Translations under genes and position numbers: made by a program
Shown: positions 26,601-44,610 of the stretch, one piece after another
How the letters are laid out: the number at the start of each line of letters is the position of its first letter
How positions within the stretch are numbered: position 1 is the stretch's first letter
Notes under the pieces: model-generated
The model's input: only the letters and a program-made list of their open reading frames with translations
The model's database searches: none
What the model was told of the DNA's origin: nothing
DNA from: Onchocerca volvulus
Lineage: Eukaryota; Nematoda; Chromadorea; Rhabditida; Onchocercidae
Length of the DNA stretch: 64,000 bases
NCBI GenBank assembly: GCA_000499405.2
Contig: HG738139.1
Span: 10,440,616 to 10,504,615 of the forward strand
Reading direction: 5' to 3'

Positions 26601-28823
26601 ATTATACAAGAATTTGTTTATACGAAAGCAATAATCATTGGATGATAAAAAAGGTGCTAGTCGTAAATTATTTTTCACCTTTTAGGAATATAGACTTTTC
26701 AAAATAAATCTTTTGTTTGAAATTTTCATTCTCAATATTGTTATTATATATGTATATAATATATATGTTTCAATCAAGCAGAAGAAAAGATTGAATTTCA
26801 AAATAAAATGGTTAATTGCATTGTTCCATGAAACTATACGAATTTGCTGCAATTGAAACAAATAAATAAGATGGTAATGAGAAAAGATTTTGCGTTGATT
26901 AAAGAAAATTGTAAAATATGGTGACATAGACATATTTCCTTTTTTTTTATTGAGTATTACATTTAAAATTATTTTCAGGTCAATAAAATTTTGTGCAAAA
27001 TAATAAGAAAAAAATATTGCGATGAAATAATGAATAAATTATCTTTAAAAATATGCTATTTTTGAACATTATCAGAAGCAATTATTCAATTATTTGATAA
27101 TTTGATTTGGAATTTTCACAAATTTAAATAGATGTTAGAGAATTTGATTAAAAATATCAGAAAATACGTAGTTATATATAAGTGAAGGTAATGTTAATAA
27201 TTGGTTTGTCGTGCAATATTGTACCTATTGTTAAATTTTTTTATTTTTTAACGGACATTTACCTTGGCTTTTTTTTACCGTAATTAAAAAATTGGTTTAC
27301 AACAAATTTAGATACCAATCAATTCAATGTCAAAATCATTCAAACCATTAAATTGATAAAATTCTTTCAAAAAGAAAATTAAGATTATATCAAACATATG
27401 ACGATTTTAAACAACACCTTTTCCGCAATCAGAAGATATTTGATAATGTCATGTAATATGCTGTGAATTGTGCATTAACTACATTAAAATATAAATTAAA
27501 TTTTTAAAAGTTGTACCAAAAAAAAGAGCAAAGCATTTAAATAAATTCTAAAAATAAATCTGATTAATTATTCGGTGATATTTAGAATATTAAAATTTGT
27601 AACACAAATATAATAAATATCTGGTGCAACATCTTCACTCGATACCGTATATTAGACAGTAACAGTAGGCGGATTAATCACAGTACACGATGCCAAATAC
27701 AGTGACAAATATCATGGCCATGTACGGTACAAAATTTTTTCATAGTGTACGACATAACATATAATAGATAGATGCAAAATACAGTAGACAAATGTCATAG
27801 CAGTATACGATAATACAGTAAACAAATGTTACAGACATCATTAAACGATTCTTTATGATGGCAGTAATAAAGAAATATCCAGAAGAAAGTTTAAAGTATC
27901 ATCTCCATCTCTATACATTATTTGCTTTATCAGCACTTATCATCTGATGATAACTGATAACAAATTTTTAGCTTAGCTTTTTCGTAGAAATTGTTCAATG
28001 TTATTTCGCGGTGATGAAAAGTTCATTCCATCTAAGAATAACATAATTCAGTAACTTTCTTTGATTTATTAGTATTTATTTCAATAATCTATCATTTTTA
28101 ACTGCTATTTCTCGACTTTTGCATTAGTTTCCATTTTTTTCCACTTTGCAGTTAGTATTTAATTAATTTTTTGTCAATCAAAAGTCAGAAAATGAATCAT
28201 TTTCGCATAACATGAACAATTGTTTTTTTTCTAATCCTTCTTTTATTTTCCCATTTAATTAGTTTGCTTTAAGCTTTATAATTCAAATGAAATATTGAGG
28301 AAGATGCAGAGAAGAAGAAATTATGCACTATCATTTTCATTTTCATCACTTTAATTAGTTTTGATTGGAAATTGAAGAGAAATCAATAGAAATTCATAAC
28401 TTAAAAGCTGAAAAAAAAAAGCATTTTTCTTTTCTTTCCTTAAAAAACATCTTACAATATTAAAATTTTAATACCAAAAAAGTTGATACTAAGGACATTC
28501 GTCAGATTCTTAATGAGTTACTCATATATTTTTTAAATGTTAGTTAATCGAAATAGCTAAAAGCGAAATTAAAAATGTAATCTTCGCCGTTTTATATCAT
28601 TATGTTAATTAAAATTTTCCCTACCTTTTGCCAAATACTTAATACTTTTCCAATAATATGTAATATATAATTATGTTTGATAAATTTAACGTGTTTCAGA
28701 TTGATATTTTCCATATATTATTATTTATTGCGGTCCTTCAATTACCTTAAAAAGATTTTAATTTTCAGGTGAGAAAAAAATTTTTTCATTAAACAACTCT
28801 GCGCGTAGTATTTTCTTCCTCAA
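23608..28823. other. AT-rich intergenic region
   Basis: About 5.2 kb without a supportable coding exon. Contains a degenerate repeat cluster (27681-27834) and, toward its right end, the presumed promoter of the ankyrin gene. Confidence 0.55.
27681..27834. repeat. Degenerate interspersed/tandem repeat cluster
   Basis: The motif ATACAGT(R)RACAAAT recurs three times (about 27697, 27780, 27813), each followed by a GTAC/GTATAC-type core in the first two copies. A related sequence, ACTGGACAAATGGCAT, occurs at about 51786. The origin is not clear; possibly a decayed mobile-element fragment. Confidence 0.5.
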
Positions 28824-31800
28824 ATGGCTGCAGGTTAGTATTTGCTTTTAAATTGTTAAAATATTATTTTTTTTTCTAGTTTATACTAAAATTTCGAAAT
28901 TTGAAGGTCGTAAATTTCAAAATTGCGTGTTTGATTATAATGAAATATTCGGCAAGAAGTAAGTGAAGGAGAAAATAAGTTACAAAATGTAAAAGATGGT
29001 GGAAAACATTGTTTATTCATAGCATCGGTAAGGTTTCTAAGTTTAAAAATTTCTTATTATCAATCAAAATTTGATAGTTGAATTAATATTTTGTGTCAAT
29101 ATTAATTTTTTCCTTTTTCATTTTATGACATTATCTTTACTAATCAAAAACTTCAAAAAATTTTTGCCAATTTTTTTTTCGTAGTTATTCTCATCTTTTT
29201 CTATCATTCCAATATTATTAAAAAAGTTACTTCTTTTCTGAAAAAATCGATTTAAAATTTTAAATCACAAAAATCAAAAATGATTCTGGAAAACTGCATC
29301 ACATGAACATCTTTAATAAAAAAACTATTTCCGTCATCTTTTTTCTAATTTTTAAAAATTCCGCAAAATTTTATAACAAGAAAAGGTTTTTTTCAATGTC
29401 ATTTATCTTCACCTTAGAAATTCATCAAAAATTTTTTATCACATCAATATAAACTAGTTTGAATATGATATTTATGAAGAAATGAAAAAGCCAAATTCAA
29501 AACAGCAACATTCACAAAGAAAAAAAAAATTTATAAAGAAGTCTTATCCTTTTTTTTTTTTAAAAAGAAGGACTTAAAACGATCATTTAAGAAAATCTTT
29601 GCTTTGTGCATTACCGATGAAAGATAATTTCGATTTATTTTTAACAAAAAATTTATTGTGGCCAGATGGACTAATAAAATGTTTAAAATAATAATAACAT
29701 TCTTATATGAAATATATATCAATATTTCAACATTTAGAATATTTCGTCAACGAAAAAAAAAAAAGAATTCTATCATTTCGTGCGCAAATTTATTTAAAAA
29801 AGACGAATAAAATTTTTTTTTTTGCTGTTAAATTTAACAAATGATACATAATTAGTGATATATAATACTAAAAATGTATATTTTTTAGATGAAACGAAAT
29901 TCAAAGATTTGGAATATCGCATACTGAATTTAGATTTTGATGCTAGAAAATTTACCGAATTGGAAAATTTACAAATCATCGGTAGACTACAAGAAGTTGG
30001 CCGAATTGTTAGTAAACATTTGGATAATGAAAGTTTGATGAAATACATAACACGATTCCAAAAACAACAGGTTTCCCTTATCTTTCATTAATTGAATTAA
30101 TATTCGTTATTTTGGTTTAAATTTACAAAAAGAACGATCAATAATTCTTAATTGAGTGAAAAAATCCGTGGCGAAAAGATTCAAACTTATTTTAACTAAG
30201 TAAAGCTTTTTTTTTAACAAAATTAAGCTTCGGAAAAAAATTTTCCTCGTCATGTTTTTCAAAAGAATTTTCTCAAGGATTCCAATAATTTGAATTCAAT
30301 AAATAAAGTTAAAATTTTTTCGATAAATTCAAAATTCAACTCAAAAAATTAAGTGATTCGTTTAAAATTTAAAAGGAATTAAATTCGGAAGAATAAATAT
30401 AATACACCATCAAATTTGAAGAATTAAAAAATTAAGATTAAAACTAAGCAATATTTGTATGCTCATTTGGACAAAACAGATTGTGAATATGAAATATTTG
30501 ATATTTAAAATGCTGCAGAATTTCATAGTAACTTAATTTTTTTTTTTATTCTTTATTTTTTAAATCAACTTATCTTTATTTATTTTACAGAATCGTTTAA
30601 AATCAGCAATGGAAGCTATTGAAAGAAATCAATCGAAAAAATTACGAAATTTAGTGGACAATGATTTAATAGAAGCAAGAGATGCTAGAGTTATCTTTTT
30701 TTTACTCATTTTGAAATGATCTTTAGAAAAAGTAATTATTGAACGAAAAAATCAAAAAACGTCTGCTCCGTTCTAAAAAATTTCACACATAAATGAAATA
30801 TTTGCGTTTAATTTTGTTGTTTTCAAGTTGTGATAAGAATATTTAATTTCAGGTTTAAGTTTAATTCACGTTGCAGTGTGTAATGAACGCCATGAACTTG
30901 TCGAATATCTTGCGAGCGTTTTTCCAAAAAGTATCGATATTTTAGATGTGGTTAGCAACATTTTATTCTAAATTCGTATCATTTTTATTTTGAATTTTTA
31001 TTTTTTGCAAATATTTGAGGGAAAATTTCGTCAAAATTTCTAGATATTCTTTTTCTAAATATCGCTTAAACCTATCCAGGAAATTAATTTAACATTTGTT
31101 ATTATGAAAATAATTTTAATCAATTAAATTTGTTTAAAATTGTAATTATTTATACGAAAAGTTGCTGTGTATAGTATGTGATAAGTAATAACACAGCCAT
31201 TACTCTGCTATAAATGATTGTGATATTATCTCTTAAATTATCTCTAAGACAATTTTATAATTAAAAAAAATTATAATAGAATTTTTGTAATGTAACTAAA
31301 ATAATAAATAATTAAAATTTTTTCAGCATGGTCGGGCAGCAATACATTATGCGGCAACTCAAAGGAATGCAATCTATGATACTTTGATTGATTGTGGTGC
31401 AAATGGTTTACTTGCTGATAAGGTATAATCAATTTGGATGATGTTTATTAACTTATTAAAATTACCTGAGATACTTTATTCATACCTGCAATACACAATA
31501 ACTAAAAATTTAATTAATTTTAATCATTAGTACAATTATGCGCAATTTAAATATTTCATCGATAGCCAATAAAATTGGAGGGATGAATTCAAAATAAATA
31601 AAGCAAAATAGATAAATACAAAAGTTTAATTACCATATAATTGGGTAATTTACGTGGAATAATATTTGTAAGTTAAACATAGATGATCAAATTATGAATT
31701 GGTTAAATTAATTATCTCATCAACGCCCTTTTTTTTTTTTTTTTTTTTTGAACAAACATTTCATATTTGAATATTATAAACTTGAATTTTAAACTTAAGG

Positions 31801-34800
31801 TAAATATTAAACAATTTAAATTGTTTCCAATAGCTGGAAATATTTTTTCAACTTATCCTGCATTTTTTTAATAAATAGACGGACTATTATTTTCAAAATT
31901 TGAACAAACCTAAACACAAAATTTAAACAATTATTTAACATTTTCAAATTTGTATTCATTTATTAGTAAAATTTTCAATTTCTTTGCTTAATCGGAATGA
32001 TTGTGAATTTTATGAGCATTTTGTTAACAAAAAGAACCAATTATTACTTGTAACTTTGAATATTTAGCAAAATAATGATAAAATTTATGCAACAATTTCT
32101 ATCGTACAACAAATGACTACCAATTTAATTTTTTAATTTAAAATTTTGGATAGAATTTTTAGATTGGTATAACAGCTGTACAATATCGTGAAGATCCTAA
32201 TGCCGTAGTACCATCGCCATTACTATCATCGACAGGAGATGATAATCTTACCTTCAAACATTATTCGCTTGATGAAAATATCTATGATCCTGGTTAGAAA
32301 AATTAATTGAATTAATTATTTTCGATTATAATTTTACCAATTATAAAGTAAGTAAAAAAGGTGGGAATATGTATTTTTTTCATTTTTTCTTTCGAATCAT
32401 TATGATAATAAGAATTTGAAAAAAAGAGTGAACAGTGTGAGCAAGTATAGTATCAACTCGTTTCAATTCTAATATTTCGATGAATTTTGCTGTTGCTTAA
32501 TTAAAAGCATTCAAAATATTTCTTGTTTAATAAATGTTTAAATTTCATGCATAAATTTGCTTAAATTCAAAAAATATTAGTTTCTAAGCTATGTAAATGA
32601 TATTTATGAATATTAATGATGGAGAAAATGATAATAACGTGCAATATGGGAACTATTGTCGTTATATTTTTAAATTTAATCGCGACTAAATTGAAAATTT
32701 TAGATTTTCACAATAATAACAATTATTTATTTGTTGTTTAGCATAGCATTCTGATTTAACAAAAAAATGATGACACAATAATAAATATATTAATAATTTC
32801 ATATTTAATTTAAAATTATTGATTAAGTAGCAAGCTGTATTCATTATTTAATTATATGCTATTTAATATTTGTAATAATTATAATAATGTTTCACTTATT
32901 TCATATTCCGATATAATTTATTTTATGTTAAAATATCTTATCCATTTGAGAATCATTATAATTAAACTGATGCCGTTCGGATATTCTTAATGAGACCTTG
33001 CAGATGTTATTTGTGCCAGAATTACATTAATTAGTCAAAAATTTCACAAATTTGCATAAGAAGTAAACATGTTTGTTTGTTTGCTTAATTAATTGAATAA
33101 CACTGATGAAGTTGATAAGAAGAGGATGATAATCATTTAATATAATCCAATATATATTACTTTATTACCATGTAATATATCTTCTACAAGTTCTAATGAA
33201 TATTTATTTCCGATCCTCCAAGTGATAGTGAAGTGAATAAATGGCTTGAAGATGGTGATATCAAACAGCTGGAGAAAGTGTTTCTTGATGGTCGTCGTTA
33301 TCTGTTGGCTGATAAAAATTCTAATGATAATGCAACACAACAATTCCTCGATGGATTACCCAAATATCAAGTAGTAATTTACTGAATTTTTCATGAAGTG
33401 GCTTATCATTGAGTTTAATTTTATCATTTTTAACAAAAATTTTATCATTTTCAACGGAAAATTCTAAAATGATATTTTAATAAAACTTCAAAAATTTTAG
33501 AAAAAAATTGATCTGATTCATAAGGCGGCAGAAGAAGGTGATATTGATCAACTGATGATGTTGATTGATACTGAAAAACTTTCTATTGCACGTGACAGAT
33601 TTGGTAAAATTTTTGGACAATTTTCTTGCTCAAATTATACTTGTTTCTTATTTCCGCCTTCCTTATTTTTGATAATAAAGTTAATATTTCATTTTAAATT
33701 CAATATTTATTTAAATATCCAATATTTGTCATATATTTATTTGAGAATCTAATATTGATAACGGTTATAGTCTGCAAATAACATAATTATTTGCAATTAT
33801 TCATTTAATTCACTGCTTGATTAACGGAAAATTATAAAATAACTATTATCCGAATTTAATAAATATTTAATAAAATTTAGTAATTACTTTTTTATATATT
33901 AAAATACGAAAATTTCCATTTTAGGCATGACACCTTTGCATATAGCTGTAATGCATGGGCAAACAAATATAGTTCGTTATTTGTTAGCAAAATATCCATT
34001 ATATGTAAATGCTACCAATCATGTAATATCTTTGATTTTATTGATTTAAAATTTAAATTAAAATTTAAAAATTAAAGCTTTTAAATGAGACTCGTATTCT
34101 TTTATTATGCTACATGATATGAAAATATTAACATTTCATCACATCCCATAAAAATAATAATAATCGTTTTGCTATAAAAATTATTTGTAAATTTTCGAAC
34201 TCGAAAAAATCAGTTTGGAAGGTTTTAATGGGAGAAGTTTTAAGATTGGTCGAACAGCATTACATTATGCTTTCGCAAATCAAGCTGGTGAAGTTATGGT
34301 AAAATTGTTGCAAAAAGCTGGCGCTGATGCTTTTATGGAAGATAAGGTTCGAATTTAATTTACTTCATTTTTTTTCATAAAACCTCAAAACGTATCGTAA
34401 ATTAATTACATTTTATTTATTCAATTTTTATAATAATTTTTCTAATCTTTTTTCATAAATTACTAAAGTTCGCATTTAAATTTGAAAGATTGAAATGACA
34501 ATATCAACAATTGTTAGATAAGATAACCATGAATTCATTAAATTTTTTAAAAATTTGTACTTAAATTTATTAGGTGCAACCAATAATTCAAAAATTTAAA
34601 TAAATGATAATAAATTTATGATTGCAGTTTGGTCATACACCATCATATTATCAAAACAATGCGAATAGATTAGATGATAAAATGATGATTAAAGATGATG
34701 ATCAGATGGAACAGCTTCTTACAGGTCTAATAACTGAACCACTTTTGCAAGGTTAATGAATTAATTAAGTACTATCATTTAACAAACAAATTATATTTAA

Positions 34801-37800
34801 TCACATTTTTCGACTATTTTCATCATTTTTCTTAATTAATTATTGCTTTTTATTGTTGGAATAATTTATTTTGCGAATAGATTTGGAAGAAAATATTTCG
34901 AATTGGATTCATACCGGTAATATAAGAAAATTGGATAATTTGGTATTGAATGGTTATGCTGATCTATTGTCTGGTCGAGCATATGAAGTTGACGATCCGG
35001 ATGTTCGTCGTTTTCTGGATGAATTACCACAATTTCAGGTTTAATCATTCATTGATTCTCTGCGAATTTTCAAGAAAAATATTGCAAAATGGAAATTTTT
35101 AACGAAAAAAACGGAAAATTTTAAGTAAATTTGAAAAATAATTTATCATAAAAACAATGTTAAGGACGAACAGAATGAATGAATGCAAAATAGAATATAA
35201 TTAAATTCATTAATTTGTAATTAGGGTAATAATACCATTAGCAATATTCTAGAATAAAATAAATACAATTCATAAAGCTGTCGAAGCGGATAATTTACGA
35301 ACAATTCAAGTTTTAATCGATCGAAAAAAGATGGCATTTTGTCGTGATGCTCAGCATTTAACACCTTTACATAAAGCAATCATTTTGGGTCAAATTGAAA
35401 TTGCCAAATATTTGATTAAAAATTATCCACAAGCAGCAAATGCAATGGATGAGGTATCATTATAAACGACAATTCTTTTTCGATTTTTTTATTTTTAAAT
35501 CAAATAAAAAACGAGATATTATGGAGCTGAAATTCAGGCAAATTATGCATTTTTTACGAAACTTACTTAGAAATTATCAGTTTAGAAAGTAGCTAGAAGT
35601 ATGCATCAAAATGAAAAACGATCAATAATTAATGACTTTTTTCCTTTTTTTTTTAGGTTTCATTTTTTTTTTAAATTTTTATTCAAATCAATAAATTAAT
35701 AAACAAAACAATAGGAATTTTCGAACTTTTTTTATCTCTCCATCTTTTTGTCGATTGATATATCACATATTTTATTATTTTTTTTTTAGTTTTTTAAAGA
35801 CATAATTATACTTAATAACTAAATATTGAATTAAGTTCTCAATTTTATATTTAACTGTTCATGTTGTATTAAATTTTTTCATTTCATATTTAAAATAGAA
35901 TAAACGAACTTCACTTCATTATGCAGCAGCTTTACCTGATGAAGGTTATTTATATAAAATGATGCGTAATGCAGGTGCTAATTCGAAAATTCGTGATCGT
36001 GTAAGTTAACTTTCTTTTTCTCTTCTTATCAATTTGATTTTTTTCATAATATGAAATTGAATTTATTCTTTTATAAAATTTTTCAAAAATTGGTTAATGG
36101 AATTTCAATCAAATTGTTTATGTTGTTATTCATTTCTCATGCATGTCAACTATGCAAATTATTATTCTGAGCTTAGCATTACTAAGAAATTTCATTTTTA
36201 TATCTTTCAGTTCATATTTGTTTTTGGCGAATTAACTATTGATATTTTAAATTTTGATTTTAGTCACTTTTGGTAGTGTTTTTTATTATTTAAATTTATG
36301 ATTATCAATAAATTTATTCAACTATTCATTTTATTGGAACAAAAAAAGATATATTACAACAATTATTTTCAGTTTGGTCGACGACCAGGCTATTATTTGA
36401 AAAACCCTGAAGAAATTGATTTTAAAATAATGAACATGGATAGAGAAGTTATTTTGGACGAGGAATTTCTTAAATTTTAATCAAAATATCGAAATACATT
36501 ATTGAATCGATTTCTTTTTTTTTCTTTTTTGATTTAACAAAATATAACAATTTACTGTGAAAATTCGAGAAGAGATTTATTCATTTGTATCTCTAGATAA
36601 AATAAATTTTTTATTTTCTCAATAACTCATCAATTTAAATCCGTGCTATCATTTTTTTTAAAATTACTTTCTGAATTTTCTTTGTTTTCATTTTTTGCTT
36701 TCTCAAGTTGATATTTAGCAAAAAAAAAGAAAAATAAAAAATGCTTTTTTATAGATTATTCGTAATCGTACGACATCATCCGATCTGGAATCAAATGTTC
36801 GTCGATGGCTTCATGATGGTAATGTTGGTAAATTGGAACAATTGGTACTTTCAGGATGTGGTGATTTACTTTTTGGTCATACAGTAAATAATTCCGATTC
36901 AAAAAATTTCCTCCATTATCTAAACGATTATCTGGTAATTATTGTTTTTTTAATACGTTTATTATTTTTAATTTAAATATTTTCATAGTTATATTCTAAT
37001 TAGTTCCAATTAATATTTTAATTAATAAATTTCTATAATTAATTATACAAAAATGCTTTTTCCCATTTCTTTTTTTTTCTATTATCATAAATTTTGACTT
37101 GAAGAAATAAATATATTGTAACTATTTCATTATTAAGTTACAATTAATTCATATATTCTGATCAATTTTTGCATTACTTTAAGTAACAAATTTCTATTAC
37201 TAATTATATAAAAAATGATGTGTATATGCTTCTTCCTTTCCTTTCTTCCCGTCTATTATCGAAAGAAACTTTGACCTTGAAGAAGTAAAAATTATTATTA
37301 TAATGTCCGTATTGTGCCTTTTCTTCCATTTCAGATTCAAACACATCAATAGTTGCTTCTGTTAAACAAAAATTGCTTCGTTTTTTTCATTTTTTCTATT
37401 TTTTTTAATCGTTATTCTTTTCTTCAGTAAAGTGTGCCATGCATGTCAATTACAAGGCCAAACCATTCTTCCACTTTTTTGAAAAGAAGAAAACGAAAAA
37501 TTATTTTCTTTCCAAAAAAGAAAATGATTTTCATGCCTTTTTCTTCCTTTCAACCTTTCCCTAGAGTGAAGATGATGAGATTGAAAATTGCCATCTTCAT
37601 TTATATTTGTAAATGAATGATCTAATTCTCACATCAATATTGACAGATAATATCGATATAGATTATCAATCAATTTATTAATGTCGTAATTTGAACTTTT
37701 TCAAAATTTTCATTCAGTTATGCTAAGTTTGAATGAATATGAAAAAGTCATTTCAAATTTAAAGTTTCTCTAGCAACTGCGTTTAATCTTAAAATTGAAA

Positions 37801-40104
37801 ATGATCTTTCCTTTTATTTTGTGTAATAATAAAAATTGCACTAAATTAAATAAAACTGTCTTAAATGTTTATTCCGAAGTTATATTTATCACGCATTTTT
37901 ACTTACTCTAATTTTACAAAGTTGTTTTTCAAAGAACAAGATATCAAAATATAATGATTATTTATCGATAATTAAGCTGTGATTTGTTTTAAATAAATTT
38001 TTTAGATTATCAAAATTGCAGGTTAAAAAAAAATGCGTAATTCCGATGAAAAAAGTTATGAAAAAGTAAACTAATAATGCTAATTAAAAAAGTATTGAAT
38101 AAAAATAAAAAAGTTTTCATTGTTTCATCATTCTATTATAAGTTTTTATTTGCATAGAAAAAAAACTATTCTTGCCAATTTTATCACGATAATTAATTAA
38201 TCAATTAAATGTGCTATAAAAATGGAAATGGAATTCAATTGTGATTTACTTGATATAGCTTTAAAAAATTTGAGGAAGAAATCGATGAAATTCATAAAGC
38301 GATCAAGAGAAGTGATCTGGAACATTTGAAGAAATTATTTAGTTCAAAAAAGTTGGCATTAGCTCGAAATCGTCTTGGCCATACGCCACTTCATACAGCT
38401 ATCATTTATGAACAAACTGAAATAATTCGCTATATTGTATCAAATTTTCCATCTGTTTTAAATGCCTCTGACTATGTAAGTTATAGGTTTTAATTGAATA
38501 CTTTTATGAATTTAATTGAAATATTTCGTTTAAAAAATTAAAAATTTTTTAAAATTTTAGGGATTTTCAAGCAGAAATTCTAAAATTTTTTCGATTTCAT
38601 TGTTACATTTTGGGTAAATTTTTGTTGCAATGTTAAATGATGATACATTTGAAAATGAATATATGTTTGATACAAAATTTGTATAAAATTCAGATATTGT
38701 GTACTAGAATAAAACAATTTTTTAAGTCAAAATATTTGGGATTAATTTATTTAATATTGAAATAATATTTCAATATTCAAAATTTTGTAATTTTTTAGAA
38801 TAAACGTACACCGCTGCATTATGCAGCAGCTACTCAAGATGGTGGACATTATGTGAAAATTTTAACTAAAGCTGGAGCTGATCCAAATGCAATGGATATT
38901 GTAATTATTTCAATCCTTTGCTAATTTCTAAAATATTCACTTGAAAAGTTGAAAAGGAAATGAAAAATGAAAAATAAATGAAAAAATTTGTTAAGATTAA
39001 AACAAAATAATAGTATATTAATAATAGTAATATGTAGAATTTCTTTCATTAAATTAATATTTTTCTTTTTTCTTTTCTTTTTTTTTTCTCAAATTTTAGG
39101 AAGGTCATACGCCACACTATTATCGTTTCAACAATGTGATTAATTTGGAATCAATAAAGAGAAATGACAATGATAATGATGATATTGTCGATTCGGAAAA
39201 TTTCGCAGTCGTTCCGAATATTGATTCAGTATTAAGTAGTGATTCAGCATCTGTTGTAAGGTTTGTTTATTTTTTCTTACCTTAAAATATTCAAGTAAAA
39301 AAGAAGATTTTGAGCAAAACTTATGATATAAATAATTAATCATAATTTTATAATGTTTACCTATTAATTTTTATATTTAAGTATCACTTCCATGATATTT
39401 AATTGATAATTTTCAATTTTTTTGTCAAATATAATTGCTATTCTTTTCAATTCTTTATAGAGACTAGAATAAAAGCTATCTATATCATAAATGTTTTTAT
39501 GTTTTTATTTATTATTTAATTGCTATTATTTGCATGTTTTGCCAATATTAATAATTTATTAAAAATAATCATTTATTGAAAGAAAATATGTAATGAAATA
39601 CTAGAATTCATTATTTCCAAATTTAAGTTCATCAAGTATATCAACAAGTACGAGAGAGCAAGATGAAACGGATGAATATAAATTTGAAGATGATTTATTA
39701 AATGATATCACATCACCAACGAGTGATAATGCTATTTATTTAGCAAGAACTGTTGCACCGGTTCTTACTAAAGCACTTACAGAAGTTTTCATTTCAAATT
39801 TCTTCTCTTCTTTTTTTTTTCTTTTTTCAAGAAATTGTGCAACAAATTTTTAACACTATGCGGCAATTTTTGAATTTTTTTAATTTCAAAAAAAAAAGAG
39901 ATTTTTTGAAAAATTTCATAAAAATGATAATTTATTAATAATTCAGTGTTATTTTCGTGATTTTATTAGTATTATTGATATTTTTAATAATAAGATGAAA
40001 AAATAAAGTAATTTTTCGAGGTATTATTGCAACGACCGACTGATCCGATCATTTTCATCGCTGATTGGCTCACTCAGTATCATGAGAAAAATCCAGTCTC
40101 ATAA
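28824..40104 (+). CDS. Four-module ankyrin-repeat protein with C-terminal DPY-30-like motif
   Basis: About 870 residues. Well-supported exons: 29889-30070, 30591-30690, 30853-30950, 31327-31422, 32163-32292, about 33235-33370, 33501-33603, 33925-34022, 34245-34346, 34628-34751, 34881-35038, 35253-35453, 35899-36000, 36373-36447, 36755-36934, 38275-38475, 38799-38900, 39100-39260, 39628-39784, 40021-40104 (stop). A candidate first exon, ATGGCTGCAG (28824-28833), and its link to 29889 are uncertain. Four modules repeat the order: a WLxxGxxxxL lead with FLxxLP, an IHKA helix, an ankyrin repeat TPLHxA, a second repeat RTxLHYA with AGAD, then GxTPxYY. The end is an acidic linker followed by TVAPVLTKALTE and RPTDPIIFIADWL, like the DPY-30 dimerisation/docking motif. 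Ankyrin repeats bind proteins and DPY-30 motifs dock amphipathic helices, so a scaffold role is inferred. The donor after 30690 is not GT. I cannot name a characterised orthologue. Confidence 0.85.
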
Positions 40105-40743
40105 CTACAATACATTAATCACAATCATATGGTAATCATTTACTCTTTCGACAAATTCTAACATAGCGATTCATGTTTGTAAGGCAATGAATTAATTTTT
40201 GAAAAAAGTTTTTTTGTAATCCATGAAATTCCAGAATTTTTTTTCGCTTTCTTCGCTCGAACTTTATAAAAAATCTTGCGAAGATTATTTCTTATAATTT
40301 AATTTATTGATCAATCATGAAAAAATTGTGGATTCTTAGAAAATTTTCGATAAAGATTGACTGATACATTATAAATTTGCAATATTAATCTTATCTTCTA
40401 ATCTTCCAGTATAAAACATAACTTCTCGAACAAGATTGCTATAAAAATCAAACAATTTTAATGCAGAAAAATAAAAAAATGCGAAAATCACTGGAATCAT
40501 TTTTTTAAATTAAATAACATTTTTTTTAAAAGATGCTTTCATGAAAATTTTCAAATTTATCATTTAGTTAAAAACAAAAAATAAAATTCCGAAAATTTAA
40601 AATCTTTTTTTATGAAATTTAAAATCTTTCCCTGCTGAACTTTTTGCAATTATTTTTTATATGAATTCTATCCGTCACACAGAATTATCTAATCAATATT
40701 TAAAAAAAAAGATTTGTACAAAAAAATTAATAGTGAAATGATA

Positions 40744-44610
<3,867 letters not shown>

